Assembly: GCF_014174475.1 (NCBI RefSeq)
Contig: NZ_JACJUD010000003.1
Location: 124,001-188,000, forward strand
DNA from: Aquipseudomonas ullengensis
GTDB lineage: Bacteria > Pseudomonadota > Gammaproteobacteria > Pseudomonadales > Pseudomonadaceae
Direction of reading: 5' to 3'
DNA length: 64,000 nt
The notes beneath the pieces were generated by a model. The model was not told the origin of the DNA. It did not search any database and saw only the letters and a program-made list of their open reading frames with translations. Position numbers and translations under genes: made by a program. This document shows, piece by piece, positions 30,259 through 38,052 of the stretch (position 1 is its first letter; every line of letters begins with the position of its first letter).

Positions 30259-31227
30259 GTGCAACACCTCGACCTGCAGGTGATCGAGCGCGCCCTGGCC
30301 TGGTCCGCCGCCGGCCAGCGCGTGTGGCTGTGCACGGTGCTCTCCACCTACGGCTCGGCGCCGCGTGCACCGGGCGCATTGCTGGTGGCCAATGGCAGCG
30401 GCGAATGGCTCGGCTCGCTGTCCGGTGGCTGCGTCGAGGACGACTTTCTCGAACAGCTCAGGCAGGGCGAGTTTGCCGCCCCGGCGCAGTTAGTGCGCTA
30501 CGGCGACGGCGGCCCCGACGCGCGACTGACCTTGCCCTGCGGCGGCGTACTGGAAGTGCTGGTGGAAAACCTGCCGGCCACTTGCGAAGTGCAGGCTCAT
30601 CTGCGCGAGCTGGCGGGTGCGCTGCGTGGCCAGCGTCGCCTGTTGCGCACCGTCAGCCTGGGCGATGGGGCGCGTAGCGTGGAGGATGACCGTGCCCAGG
30701 GCCCGCGCATCGAATCGGCCGGCGACAGCCTGCACATCCGCGTCGGTGCCGCGCAGCGCCTGCTGCTGGCCGGCTGCTCCAGCGTGGCCTTGGTGTGCGC
30801 CGAGTTCGCCCAGAGCCTGGGCTTCGAAGTGATCCTCTGCGACCCGCGCGAAGAAGCCCTGGCCGGTGTGGCGTTGCCGGGCGTGGAGATTCGCCGCGAG
30901 CTGCCCTCCGAAGCCATCCGCGCCGGCTTGTGCCATGCCGACACCGCCGTGGTGGCGCTGACCCACGACCCGCGCATCGACGACCTGGCGATGATCGAAG
31001 CGGTGCGCACGCCGGCCTTCTATATCGGCGTGATGGGCTCGCTGCGTACCACCGAAAAACGCTTCGAGCGCCTGCTACGCGTCGGCGGCCTGAGCCGCGA
31101 TGACCTGGCGCGCATCAGTGCGCCGATCGGCCTCAACCTGGGCAGCAGGACCCCGGCGGAAATTGCCCTGGCGGTGCTGGCCGACATCCTGCGCGTGCGC
31201 AACGGCATCGCCCGCGAGCAGCTCTGA
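30259..31227 (+). CDS. XdhC-family molybdenum cofactor maturation protein
   Basis: A 322-residue protein with an N-terminal XdhC/CoxI domain (GSAPRAPGALLVANGSGEW, GSLSGGCVEDDF, LPCGGVLEVLVE) and a C-terminal Rossmann-like domain (LLLAGCSSVALVCAEFAQSL). XdhC binds and sulfurates the cofactor before insertion into xanthine dehydrogenase-type enzymes, so this is the dedicated maturase of the preceding subunits. It uses a GTG start 2 bases after the cytochrome stop, with a GGGGGA ribosome binding site. Confidence 0.9.
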   Translation: MQHLDLQVIERALAWSAAGQRVWLCTVLSTYGSAPRAPGALLVANGSGEWLGSLSGGCVEDDFLEQLRQGEFAAPAQLVRYGDGGPDARLTLPCGGVLEVLVENLPATCEVQAHLRELAGALRGQRRLLRTVSLGDGARSVEDDRAQGPRIESAGDSLHIRVGAAQRLLLAGCSSVALVCAEFAQSLGFEVILCDPREEALAGVALPGVEIRRELPSEAIRAGLCHADTAVVALTHDPRIDDLAMIEAVRTPAFYIGVMGSLRTTEKRFERLLRVGGLSRDDLARISAPIGLNLGSRTPAEIALAVLADILRVRNGIAREQL

Positions 31228-31230
31228 GCC

Positions 31231-31797
31231 GTGGCGGATGTGATTGCCCTGATCCTCGCCGCCGGCCAAGGTCGACGTTTTGGCAGTGACAAGCGCCGGG
31301 CGCTACTGACCGATGGCCGTGGCTTGCTGGCGACCTGCGTAGCGCAAGCACGGCAGGTGTTCGATGCGGTGTGGGTGGTGTTGCGTGAGGACGATGACCC
31401 GGCTGTGCTGGGCCTGCCGGCGGATCAGCCGGTGATTCGCTGTGCGGATGCGCAGCAGGGCATGGGCCACAGCCTGGCGGCCGGGGTGCAGGTGCTGCTC
31501 GGACGGCCCGAGTCAGCTCTGGCGGTACTGCTGGGCGACATGCCATGGATCGACCCGGCCAGCCTGCGCCAGTTGGTGCAGGCGTCTGACGCCGAACACA
31601 TCGTCTTTCCCTTGCACCGGGGCCAGCGCGGCCACCCGGTGTTGTTCGGTCGCCAGCACTGGTCGGCGCTGACTCAGCTGCATGGCGATCAGGGCGCCAA
31701 GGCCGTACTGGCGGCCCATGAGTCGGCCTGGCGCGCGATCAGCCTGGATGACCCCGGCGTGCTGCGCGACGTGGATACGCCGCAGGCGTTGGGCTGA
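31231..31797 (+). CDS. MobA-like nucleotidyltransferase (MocA type)
   Basis: A 188-residue NTP-transferase with the signature LILAAGQGRRFGSDKR and the acidic metal site LLGDMPWID. It belongs to the MobA/MocA family, which joins CMP or GMP to molybdopterin. Being the last gene of the operon, it probably makes the dinucleotide form of the cofactor (MCD, as in xanthine oxidase-like enzymes of bacteria). GTG start, 3 bases after the xdhC stop. It ends exactly next to the stop codon of the convergent MFS gene. Confidence 0.88.
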   Translation: MADVIALILAAGQGRRFGSDKRRALLTDGRGLLATCVAQARQVFDAVWVVLREDDDPAVLGLPADQPVIRCADAQQGMGHSLAAGVQVLLGRPESALAVLLGDMPWIDPASLRQLVQASDAEHIVFPLHRGQRGHPVLFGRQHWSALTQLHGDQGAKAVLAAHESAWRAISLDDPGVLRDVDTPQALG

Positions 31798-33018
31798 TCA
31801 GTCGCCGCGCGGCGCATGCAGATGATCGCGGCGCGCCAGGGTCGGGAACAGCTTGATCCAGGTGCCGGTCACCAGCAGCGTGCCGACCCCGCCGATCATC
31901 ACCGCCGGCACGGTGCCGAACCAGTGCGCAGTGACGCCGGACTCGAACTCGCCGAGCTGGTTGGAGGCGCCGATGAACAGGCCGTTGACCGCGCTGACCC
32001 GGCCGCGCATCGCGTCCGGCGTGTCCAGTTGCACCAGGGCGCCACGGATGACCATGCTGATCATGTCTGCGGCGCCCAATACCACCAGCACCGCCAGGCT
32101 GAACCAGAACGAGGTCGACAGGCCGAAGGCGATGGTCGCCACGCCGAACACCGCCACCGAGGTGAACATGATCGGCCCGGTGCGTCGCTCGATCGGGTAG
32201 TGGGCCAGCCACAGCGACATCAGTAGCGCGCCGACCGCCGGTGCCGAGCGCAGCAGGCCCAGGCCCCAGGGGCCGGTGAGCAGGATGTCCTTGGCGAACA
32301 CCGGCAGCAGCGCGGTGGCGCCACCGAGCAGCACGGCGAACAGGTCCAGGGAAATCGAGCCGAGCACGTCCGGTTTACTGCGAATGAAGCGGATGCCCGC
32401 CAGCAGCGATTCGATGCTGGCGGGGTCCTTGCGCAGCACCTGACCGGTCGCCGTGAGGCTGAGCATCAGGGTGCAGGCCAGCACGTAGAGCAGGGTCGCC
32501 GGGCCATACACCCACTGGGCGCCGAAGGCATACAACAGGCCGCCGAGGGCCGGTGCAACGATGGTCGCGGCCTGCATGGCCGAAGCCGAGGCCGCCACGG
32601 CGCGGGGGAACAGTTCGGCGGGCACCACGTTGGGCAGCAGGGCCTGGGTCGCTGGCATCTCGAAGGTACGGGCCAGGCCGAGCAGGAAGGCCAGGCCGAA
32701 GATCATCTCGCGGCTGACATTGTCGGTGCTGCTGCCCAGCAGCAGGGCCAGGGCTACCAGGGCCTGCACGCTCTGGCAGACCGCGGCGATCTTGCGCCGC
32801 TCGAAGCGGTCGGCGGTGTGCCCGGCATGCAGCATGAACAGCAGGCGCGGGAGGAATTCGGCGAGGCCGACCAGGCCCAGGTCGAGCACGCTGCCGGTGA
32901 GCTGGTAAAGGTGCCAGCCGATGGCCACGGTGAGCATCTGGAAGCCGCTGGCGGTAAACACGCGGGCCAGCCAGAAGGCCATGAACGGCTTGTGCCGGCG
33001 CAGAAGAAGCTGGGACAT
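31798..33018 (-). CDS. MFS transporter, EntS-like
   Basis: A 406-residue major facilitator protein with about 12 helices. Blocks such as FWLARVFTASGFQMLTVAIG, HTADRFERRKIAAVCQSVQA and DAMRGRVSAVNGLFIGASNQ resemble the EntS/MFS_3 group, which includes the enterobactin exporter and several drug exporters. No siderophore genes are near, so the substrate is open. The start has no clear ribosome binding site. Confidence 0.85.
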   Translation of the reverse strand: MSQLLLRRHKPFMAFWLARVFTASGFQMLTVAIGWHLYQLTGSVLDLGLVGLAEFLPRLLFMLHAGHTADRFERRKIAAVCQSVQALVALALLLGSSTDNVSREMIFGLAFLLGLARTFEMPATQALLPNVVPAELFPRAVAASASAMQAATIVAPALGGLLYAFGAQWVYGPATLLYVLACTLMLSLTATGQVLRKDPASIESLLAGIRFIRSKPDVLGSISLDLFAVLLGGATALLPVFAKDILLTGPWGLGLLRSAPAVGALLMSLWLAHYPIERRTGPIMFTSVAVFGVATIAFGLSTSFWFSLAVLVVLGAADMISMVIRGALVQLDTPDAMRGRVSAVNGLFIGASNQLGEFESGVTAHWFGTVPAVMIGGVGTLLVTGTWIKLFPTLARRDHLHAPRGD

Positions 33019-33152
33019 GATGGGGTAATACTTAGGCGGCTAACGAGTTCCCCAGCCTAGCACGCCTGGCGCCAGCCGCCGTTGCGAATGCTGAACGCTG
33101 TGTTCGCTTATCGCCCCGTCTGTTGCTGTTCACGGCGAGGCAATACGCGGGC

Positions 33153-33189
33153 AAAAAAGAACCGGTGAGCGCTGGGCGATCACCGGTTC
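33153..33189 (-). terminator. Terminator after the repeat-protein gene
   Basis: On the minus strand a 10-base perfect stem (GAACCGGTGA and TCACCGGTTC around an 11-base loop) is followed by T6. It lies about 70 bases after the stop of the repeat-protein gene and suits its transcript. Confidence 0.85.
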
Positions 33190-33258
33190 GGCGGGAGAGC
33201 TTCAAGCGAACAATCCTTCTGTGGAAGAGGAAAACCTGTTCGGTGCCTGGCTCGGCGG

Positions 33259-33621
33259 TCAGGCCACGTCTTTGCCCTGCTTGGTGTTGAAGTAGCCGCT
33301 GTCGGCAACGTCTTTGCCTTGCTTGGTGTTGAAGTAGCCGCTGTCGGTGACGTCTTTGCCTTGCTTGGTGTTGAAGTAGCCACTGTCAGCGACGTCTTTG
33401 CCTTGCTTGGTGTTGAAGTAGCCGCTGTCGGCGACGTCTTTGCCTTGCTTGGTGTTGAAGTAGCCACTGTCAGCGACGTCTTTGCCCTGCTTGGTGTTGA
33501 AGTAGCCGCTGTCGGCGACGTCTTTGCCTTGCTTGGTATTGAAGTAACCACTGTCAGCGAAGACGCTGGCGGAGGACAGGGTGGCGACCAGCAGGGCGGT
33601 GGTGATGAGTGCGTTTTTCAT
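33259..33621 (-). CDS. Exported protein of seven perfect 14-residue repeats
   Basis: A 120-residue protein that is only a signal peptide (MKNALITTALLVATLSSASVFA, 22 residues) plus exactly seven repeats of DSGYFNTKQGKDVA, with a single change (Ala to Thr at the end of repeat 5). There is no other domain. The mature protein would be periplasmic or secreted, with one Tyr and one Phe per unit, near-neutral charge and no Cys. The regular spacing could support a beta-solenoid or fibre, but that is speculation. A GAGG ribosome binding site precedes the ATG and a terminator follows, so it looks like a single-gene unit. I do not recognise the family. Confidence 0.85.
   Translation of the reverse strand: MKNALITTALLVATLSSASVFADSGYFNTKQGKDVADSGYFNTKQGKDVADSGYFNTKQGKDVADSGYFNTKQGKDVADSGYFNTKQGKDVTDSGYFNTKQGKDVADSGYFNTKQGKDVA
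33262..33555. repeat. Seven tandem 42-bp units inside the repeat-protein gene
   Basis: Seven 42-base units run without interruption: 33262-33303, 33304-33345, 33346-33387, 33388-33429, 33430-33471, 33472-33513 and 33514-33555. They differ at only a few, mostly synonymous, positions. In coding order the Ser codon of DSGY reads AGT, AGC, AGT, AGC, AGT, AGC, AGC, so the array partly grew as 84-base pairs. Confidence 0.95.
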
Positions 33622-33782
33622 GTTGTTTTCCTCGTATCGGGTGTGGGGAAGTGAGTACGAGGGCTATGTTCGTGGCAGCGACGAAAACGCGGAAGTAAGC
33701 CTTCTCCATAGTGAACATCGAGACGCGTGATAGTTAGCTCAGGCCTTGCCAGCGCTGCGTCCTGGCGTTTTCGGTGTGGTCT

Positions 33783-34193
33783 TCAGGCGCAGCAGTCGCG
33801 GCTATCCAGGGCTTCCAGCAGGCGACAATGCTCGGCGTGGCCGCTCTGGCAGGTGGCGATCTTGCTCAGTTCGGCCTGCATGTTCTGCAAATCGCGGATG
33901 CGCGTCTCGATGGCGTCCAGGTGCTCGCGGGCCATGCGGTCGGCGGCGTCGCAGGGGCTTTCGGGGTGGGCGGCGAGATCCAGCAGGCTACGGATTTCCT
34001 CCAGGCTGAAACCCAGTTCGCGGCCACGGCGGATAAAGCGCAGGCGCCGTATATCCACCTCCTGGTAATGCCGATAGCCCGCCGCACTGCGCCGTGGCTG
34101 CGGCAGCAGGCCAGAGCGTTCGTAGAAACGGATGGTCTCCAGGTTGACGCCGCTCTCGCGGCTGAGGGCGCCAATGGTGAGGGGCTTGTCCAT
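33783..34193 (-). CDS. MerR-family metal-responsive regulator (CadR/PbrR/ZntR type)
   Basis: A 136-residue MerR-family activator. The N-terminal DNA-binding region is TIGALSRESGVNLETIRFYE with the usual RRSAAGYRHY wing. After the dimerisation helix, Cys81, Cys115, Cys123 and the tail Cys134-Cys135 are candidate metal ligands; Cys near 78-81, 113-115 and 122-123 is the pattern of Cd/Pb/Zn sensors. The ATG at 34193 is chosen by family alignment; 17 further codons upstream would cover the promoter. It is divergent from a cation efflux gene, its likely target. Confidence 0.88.
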   Translation of the reverse strand: MDKPLTIGALSRESGVNLETIRFYERSGLLPQPRRSAAGYRHYQEVDIRRLRFIRRGRELGFSLEEIRSLLDLAAHPESPCDAADRMAREHLDAIETRIRDLQNMQAELSKIATCQSGHAEHCRLLEALDSRDCCA

Positions 34194-34195
34194 GG

Positions 34196-34226
34196 TTGAC
34201 TCCGTAGTGACTACGGGGTTTAGCCT
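34196..34226 (+). promoter_or_regulatory. MerR-type promoter with 19-base spacer and internal dyad
   Basis: TTGACT (34196-34201) and TAGCCT (34221-34226) are separated by 19 bases, the overlong spacing that MerR-family activators correct by twisting DNA. The spacer holds the dyad CCGTAG-TGA-CTACGG at 34202-34216. It faces the cation efflux gene at 34256. Confidence 0.8.
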
Positions 34227-34255
34227 ACTCTGCACCTGAACCAAGGAGAAGCCTC

Positions 34256-34894
34256 ATGGGTGCTCACTGCTGCAATCACGACTCGCACGAACCGGATACC
34301 CGCCGCACGCCGCGCTACCGGCGCATCCTGTGGATAGCCCTGGCGGTCAACCTGGCGATGTTCCTGGTGGAGATCGGTGCGGGGTTGCGCGCCGGTTCGG
34401 TATCGCTGCTGGCTGACTCGCTGGATTTTCTCGGCGACTCCGCCAACTACGCCATCAGCCTGTGGGTGCTCGGCATGAGCCTGGCGTTGCGCGCTCGCGC
34501 CGCGCAGTTCAAGGCGGCGAGCATGCTGCTGTTCGGCTTCGGCGTGCTCGGCGCGGCGCTCTGGCAGTGGTGGCAGGGCGGGGTGCCGAGTGCACCGACC
34601 ATGGGCCTGATCGGCAGCCTGGCGTTGTTGGCCAACCTCGGTGTGGCGGCGCTGCTGTATGCCTACCGCGAAGGTGACAGCAACATGCGCAGCGTCTGGT
34701 TGTGCACGCGCAACGATGCCCTGGGCAATCTCGCCGTGCTGCTCGCCGCGCTGGGCGTGTTTGGCACCGGCAGTGCCTGGCCGGACCTGATCGTGGCCAG
34801 CATCATGGCCGCGCTGGCCATCTCCGCCGCCGTGCAGGTGTTGCGCCAGGCCGACGGCGAGCTGAAGGATGATGGGCATGGCCATGCGCACTGA
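34256..34894 (+). CDS. Short cation diffusion facilitator-type transporter
   Basis: A 212-residue membrane protein of the cation efflux family. SLLADSLDFLGDSANY carries the metal-site Asp residues of helix 2, and RNDALGNLAVLLAA those of helix 5 (the family usually has HxxxD; here the first position is Asn-Asp-like). N- and C-terminal His/Cys-rich ends (GAHCCNHDSH, DDGHGHAH) could bind metal. It lacks the cytoplasmic C-terminal domain of YiiP/CzcD, so it is a short form. Its promoter is of the MerR type, giving metal-induced expression. Likely Zn/Cd/Co export, inferred. Confidence 0.85.
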   Translation: MGAHCCNHDSHEPDTRRTPRYRRILWIALAVNLAMFLVEIGAGLRAGSVSLLADSLDFLGDSANYAISLWVLGMSLALRARAAQFKAASMLLFGFGVLGAALWQWWQGGVPSAPTMGLIGSLALLANLGVAALLYAYREGDSNMRSVWLCTRNDALGNLAVLLAALGVFGTGSAWPDLIVASIMAALAISAAVQVLRQADGELKDDGHGHAH

Positions 34895-34916
34895 CCGGCC
34901 CGCTGCGCACTGGCTG

Positions 34917-35042
34917 TAGGCTGGGTAGAGCGCAGCGAAACCCAGCGAGCCTGCGCCGGGTTTCGGCAAACAACGCCTCTACCCAGCCTATTGATCTGCG
35001 GTGCTGTGCCCACGGTGGAAAACGCCTCGCGGTTTTCCACCC
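34917..35042. repeat. Two inverted repeats in the 3' gap of the cation transporter and cio genes
   Basis: The first has arms TAGGCTGGGTAGAG (34917-34930) and its complement (34977-34990). The second, 35014-35042, pairs GGTGGAAAAC with GTTTTCCACC. They lie between two convergent genes and may serve as transcript ends; neither is followed by a T tract. Confidence 0.75.
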
Positions 35043-35085
35043 TACCCATGGCCCGCTTTTGTAGGGTGGATAACCAGCAGGGCTT

Positions 35086-35208
35086 TCAGGCCAGGCCCAT
35101 GCCCCACTTGATGGCATAGGCCAGCAGGCTTACTGCCAGCACGCCGCCCAGCCACAGGACGGCGAACCAGGCCAGGCGCTGGGCCAGCGGTTTCTTCGGT
35201 GCGTCCAT
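35086..35208 (-). CDS. DUF2474-type small membrane subunit of the Cio oxidase operon
   Basis: A 40-residue protein (MDAPKKPLAQRLAWFAVLWL, then a second hydrophobic half ending GMGLA) with one membrane helix. Its start overlaps the cioB stop by 4 bases (ATGA), showing translational coupling. Small proteins in this position (CydX, CydZ/DUF2474) stabilise bd-type oxidases; this one fits the DUF2474 group found with CioAB. It is too short for default gene callers. Confidence 0.82.
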   Translation of the reverse strand: MDAPKKPLAQRLAWFAVLWLGGVLAVSLLAYAIKWGMGLA

Positions 35209-36212
35209 CAGTGGTAGCCCTCGCCAACCTTCACCTTGCCGCGGAACACGTAATAGCTGTACGCGGTGTAGATGAGGATGATCGGAACCATGATGGCGAC
35301 CCCGACCAGGGCGAAGGCCTGGCTGCTTTCCGGCGCCGAGGCGTCCCAGATGCTCACGGACGGCGGGATGATGTTCGGCCACACGCTGATGGCCAGGCCC
35401 ACGTAGGACAGTGCGATCAGCACCAGGGTCAGGACGAACGGCTGCCAATCGATTTTCAGCTGCACGGCACGGACGATGCCGAGAATGGTCACCGCCACCA
35501 GCGTCGGCACCGGGATGAAGTAGAACAGGTTGGGCAGGGTGAACCAGCGCTGGGCGATTTCCGGGTGGGCCAGCGGCGTCCACAGGCTGACCACGGCAAT
35601 GAACACGAGCAGCACGCAGGTCAGCGGCAGCATCAGTTTGTACATCTTGTGGCGCAGCTTGCCCTCGGTCTTCAGCAGCAGCCAGGCACAGCCGAGCATG
35701 GCGTAACCGACCACCAGCCCCGCGCCGCAGAACAGCGGGAAGGGCGCCAGCCAGTCGAACGGGCCGCCAGCGAAGGCGCGGTTCTCCACCTTGATGCCGT
35801 CGATGAAGGCGCCGAGCACAACGCCCTGGCAGAAGGTCGCCACCAGCGAACCGCCGATGAAGGCCGCGTCCCATACATAGCGGGTGCGCTTGGCCTTGAA
35901 GCGGAACTCGAAGGCCACGCCGCGGAAGATCAGGGCAATGAGCATTATCACCAGCGGCAGGTACAGCGCCGTGAGCACCACCGAATAGGCCAGCGGGAAG
36001 GCGGCAAACAACCCCGCGCCGCCCAGCACCAGCCAGGTTTCATTGCCGTCCCAGATCGGCGCCACGGTGTTCATCATGGCGTCGCGTTCGTCCTTGTCGC
36101 GGAAGAACGGGTAGAGGATGCCGATGCCGAGGTCGAAGCCATCCATCACCACGTACATGAAGATGCCGAAGGCGATCACCCCGGCCCAGATCAGCGGCAG
36201 GTCGATAGTCAT
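35208..36212 (-). CDS. cioB: Cyanide-insensitive bd-type quinol oxidase subunit II (CioB/CydB)
   Basis: A 334-residue membrane subunit starting MTIDLPLIWAGVIAFGIFMY with VVMDGFDLGIGILYPF and NTVAPIWDGNETWLVLGGAG, all typical of CydB/CioB. It pairs with the heme-bearing subunit I. Together they oxidise ubiquinol and reduce oxygen without pumping protons. It overlaps the cioA stop by 4 bases and is itself overlapped by the small subunit gene. Confidence 0.94.
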   Translation of the reverse strand: MTIDLPLIWAGVIAFGIFMYVVMDGFDLGIGILYPFFRDKDERDAMMNTVAPIWDGNETWLVLGGAGLFAAFPLAYSVVLTALYLPLVIMLIALIFRGVAFEFRFKAKRTRYVWDAAFIGGSLVATFCQGVVLGAFIDGIKVENRAFAGGPFDWLAPFPLFCGAGLVVGYAMLGCAWLLLKTEGKLRHKMYKLMLPLTCVLLVFIAVVSLWTPLAHPEIAQRWFTLPNLFYFIPVPTLVAVTILGIVRAVQLKIDWQPFVLTLVLIALSYVGLAISVWPNIIPPSVSIWDASAPESSQAFALVGVAIMVPIILIYTAYSYYVFRGKVKVGEGYH

Positions 36213-37654
36213 GGGCGTGGCTCCTGTTGGTCATCGGCACCGTCTTCGTCGACGCTCTCTTCGGCGGCAGACAGCGGCCGCGATGGCGTGCGCTGGTGGC
36301 CGGGGCCGGATTCTTCCTCAACCGCATGACTGTGCAGCAGGCCTAGCACCGGACCTTTGCGCATCATGCGCAGCAGGTAGGTGATGCCGACGCCGAACAC
36401 CGCGAGGTAAACCACCACGAAGATGCTCAGGGTCGCGCCCATCTGCCCGGCGCTGTGGTTGGACACCGCGTCGGAGGTGCGCAGCAGGCCGTAGACCACC
36501 CAGGGCTGGCGCCCGACTTCGGTAGTGACCCAGCCGGCCAGCAGGGCGATCAGCCCGGCCGGGCCCATCAGCAGCATGAAGCGCTGCAGCCCCGGCGACT
36601 CGTACAGCCGCCCGCGCATACGCAGCCACAGGCCGATTGCGCCGGCGAGGATCATCAGCAGGCCGAGGCCGACCATCACGCGGAAGCTCCAGAACACCAT
36701 CAGCGCGTTTGGCCGATCCTCTGGCGCCCATTCCTTGAGGCCCTTGATCTCGCCATCGAGGTCGTGGGTGAGGATCAGGCTGGCCAGGCGCGGGATGCCG
36801 ATGGCGTACTTGGTGGTTTCCGCCTGCATGTCGGGGATGCCGAACAGCAGCAGCGGCACGCCTTTCTCGGTGTCCCAGTGGCCTTCCATGGCGGCCACCT
36901 TGGCCGGCTGGTACTTGAGGGTATTGAGGCCGTGGGCATCGCCGATCAGCGCCTGCACTGGCGCCACTAGCAGCGCCATCCACAGCGCCATGGAGAACAT
37001 CATGCGCGTCGCCGGGTCGCGCTTGCCCTTGAGCAGGTGCCAGGCCGCGGTTGCACCGACGATGAAGGCGGTGCTGAGGAAGGCCGCCACCGCCATGTGC
37101 GCCAGGCGGTAGGGGAAGGACGGGTTGAACACGATGTCCCACCAGCTTTCCGGGTAGAACACCCCGTCGACCAGGCTGTAGCCCTGCGGCGTCTGCATCC
37201 AGCTGTTGGAGGAGAGAATCCAGAAGGTCGAGATCAGCGTGCCGATGGCCACCATCAGGGTGGCGAAGAAGTGCAGGCCTTTGCCCACCTTGTTCAGGCC
37301 GAACAGCATGATGCCGAGGAAGCCGGCCTCGAGGAAAAACGCGGTGAGCACCTCGTAGGTCAGCAACGGCCCCATGATGCTGCCGGCAGCCGTGGAGAGC
37401 TGGCTCCAGTTGGTGCCGAACTGGTAGCTCATCACCACCCCGGAGACCACGCCCATGCCGAAGGCCACGGCGAAGATCTGCAGCCAGAAGCGGAACAGGT
37501 CGTAGTACACCTCGTTCTTGGTCTTCAGCCACAGGCCTTCGAGCACGGCCAGGTAGCTGGCCAGCCCGATACTGATGGCGGGAAAGACGATGTGGAAGGA
37601 AATGGTGAAAGCGAACTGCAGGCGTGCCAGTTCCAGTGCGTCCAGGCCAAACAT
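36209..37654 (-). CDS. cioA: Cyanide-insensitive bd-type quinol oxidase subunit I (CioA/CydA)
   Basis: A 481-residue heme subunit. The N-terminus MFGLDALELARLQFAFTISF is followed by heme-ligand His21; GWVTTEVGRQPWVVYGLLRT is the conserved C-terminal block. The quinol (Q) loop is short, as in the CioA subfamily rather than E. coli CydA. CioAB keeps respiration going when cyanide blocks heme-copper oxidases. The start at 37654 has GAGGGG upstream; 26 codons of open frame before it would read through the ANR-like box. The hydrophilic C-terminal tail is rich in Glu/Asp. Confidence 0.94.
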   Translation of the reverse strand: MFGLDALELARLQFAFTISFHIVFPAISIGLASYLAVLEGLWLKTKNEVYYDLFRFWLQIFAVAFGMGVVSGVVMSYQFGTNWSQLSTAAGSIMGPLLTYEVLTAFFLEAGFLGIMLFGLNKVGKGLHFFATLMVAIGTLISTFWILSSNSWMQTPQGYSLVDGVFYPESWWDIVFNPSFPYRLAHMAVAAFLSTAFIVGATAAWHLLKGKRDPATRMMFSMALWMALLVAPVQALIGDAHGLNTLKYQPAKVAAMEGHWDTEKGVPLLLFGIPDMQAETTKYAIGIPRLASLILTHDLDGEIKGLKEWAPEDRPNALMVFWSFRVMVGLGLLMILAGAIGLWLRMRGRLYESPGLQRFMLLMGPAGLIALLAGWVTTEVGRQPWVVYGLLRTSDAVSNHSAGQMGATLSIFVVVYLAVFGVGITYLLRMMRKGPVLGLLHSHAVEEESGPGHQRTPSRPLSAAEESVDEDGADDQQEPRP

Positions 37655-37672
37655 GTGGGGCCCCTCATGACA

Positions 37673-37686
37673 TTGATCTGGGTCAA
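37673..37686. promoter_or_regulatory. ANR/FNR-type box upstream of cioA
   Basis: TTGATCTGGGTCAA is a near-perfect match to the FNR/ANR consensus TTGAT-N4-ATCAA. It ends only 18 bases before the cioA start codon, a place that would block transcription or early elongation. This fits repression by ANR at low oxygen, as reported for P. aeruginosa cioAB. Confidence 0.75.
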
Positions 37687-37853
37687 TGATCCGCCCTCTG
37701 TGGCCTCGACCGTAGCTGGCGGATTGTCGCATTGGGCAATTTGTCGCAGTGACTCGCCATGCCCGGGGCCATGAGGCACCGGGTTTGCCTTGCTTGAGCT
37801 TAGGAGGTGCCGGGCAGCAAGGGAGTTCCGCTTTTCGCGGCGAGGTGCTTTTA

Positions 37854-37965
37854 CCCCGTCATCCCCGCGCAGGCGGGGATCCAGCGGCCGGCAACTCGGT
37901 ACATTTCGCTGGAGCCGAGCTGGCGGAAGCTCTTCTGGGTCCCCGCCTGCGCGAGGACGACGGGG
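37854..37965. repeat. REP-like long inverted repeat
   Basis: Arms CCCCGTCATCCCCGCGCAGG and CCTGCGCGAGGACGACGGGG enclose a centre of about 55 bases. The arms belong to the same family as the repeats at 40035-40102 and 40227-40290. With the cioA promoter region it makes up the 398-base gap 37655-38052; no gene was seen there. Confidence 0.85.
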
Positions 37966-38052
37966 CTGAAGAGCGCAGGGCGGGTGAAACCCGCGTTGCT
38001 CCTGGTACAGGTTCCCCGGCCTGCATGAGGCGAGTGGGGCCGGCGTGGCTGC

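Noticed and set aside
33262..33555. CRISPR array
   Set aside because: The 42-base units are contiguous with no spacers, are in frame and encode a signal-peptide protein.
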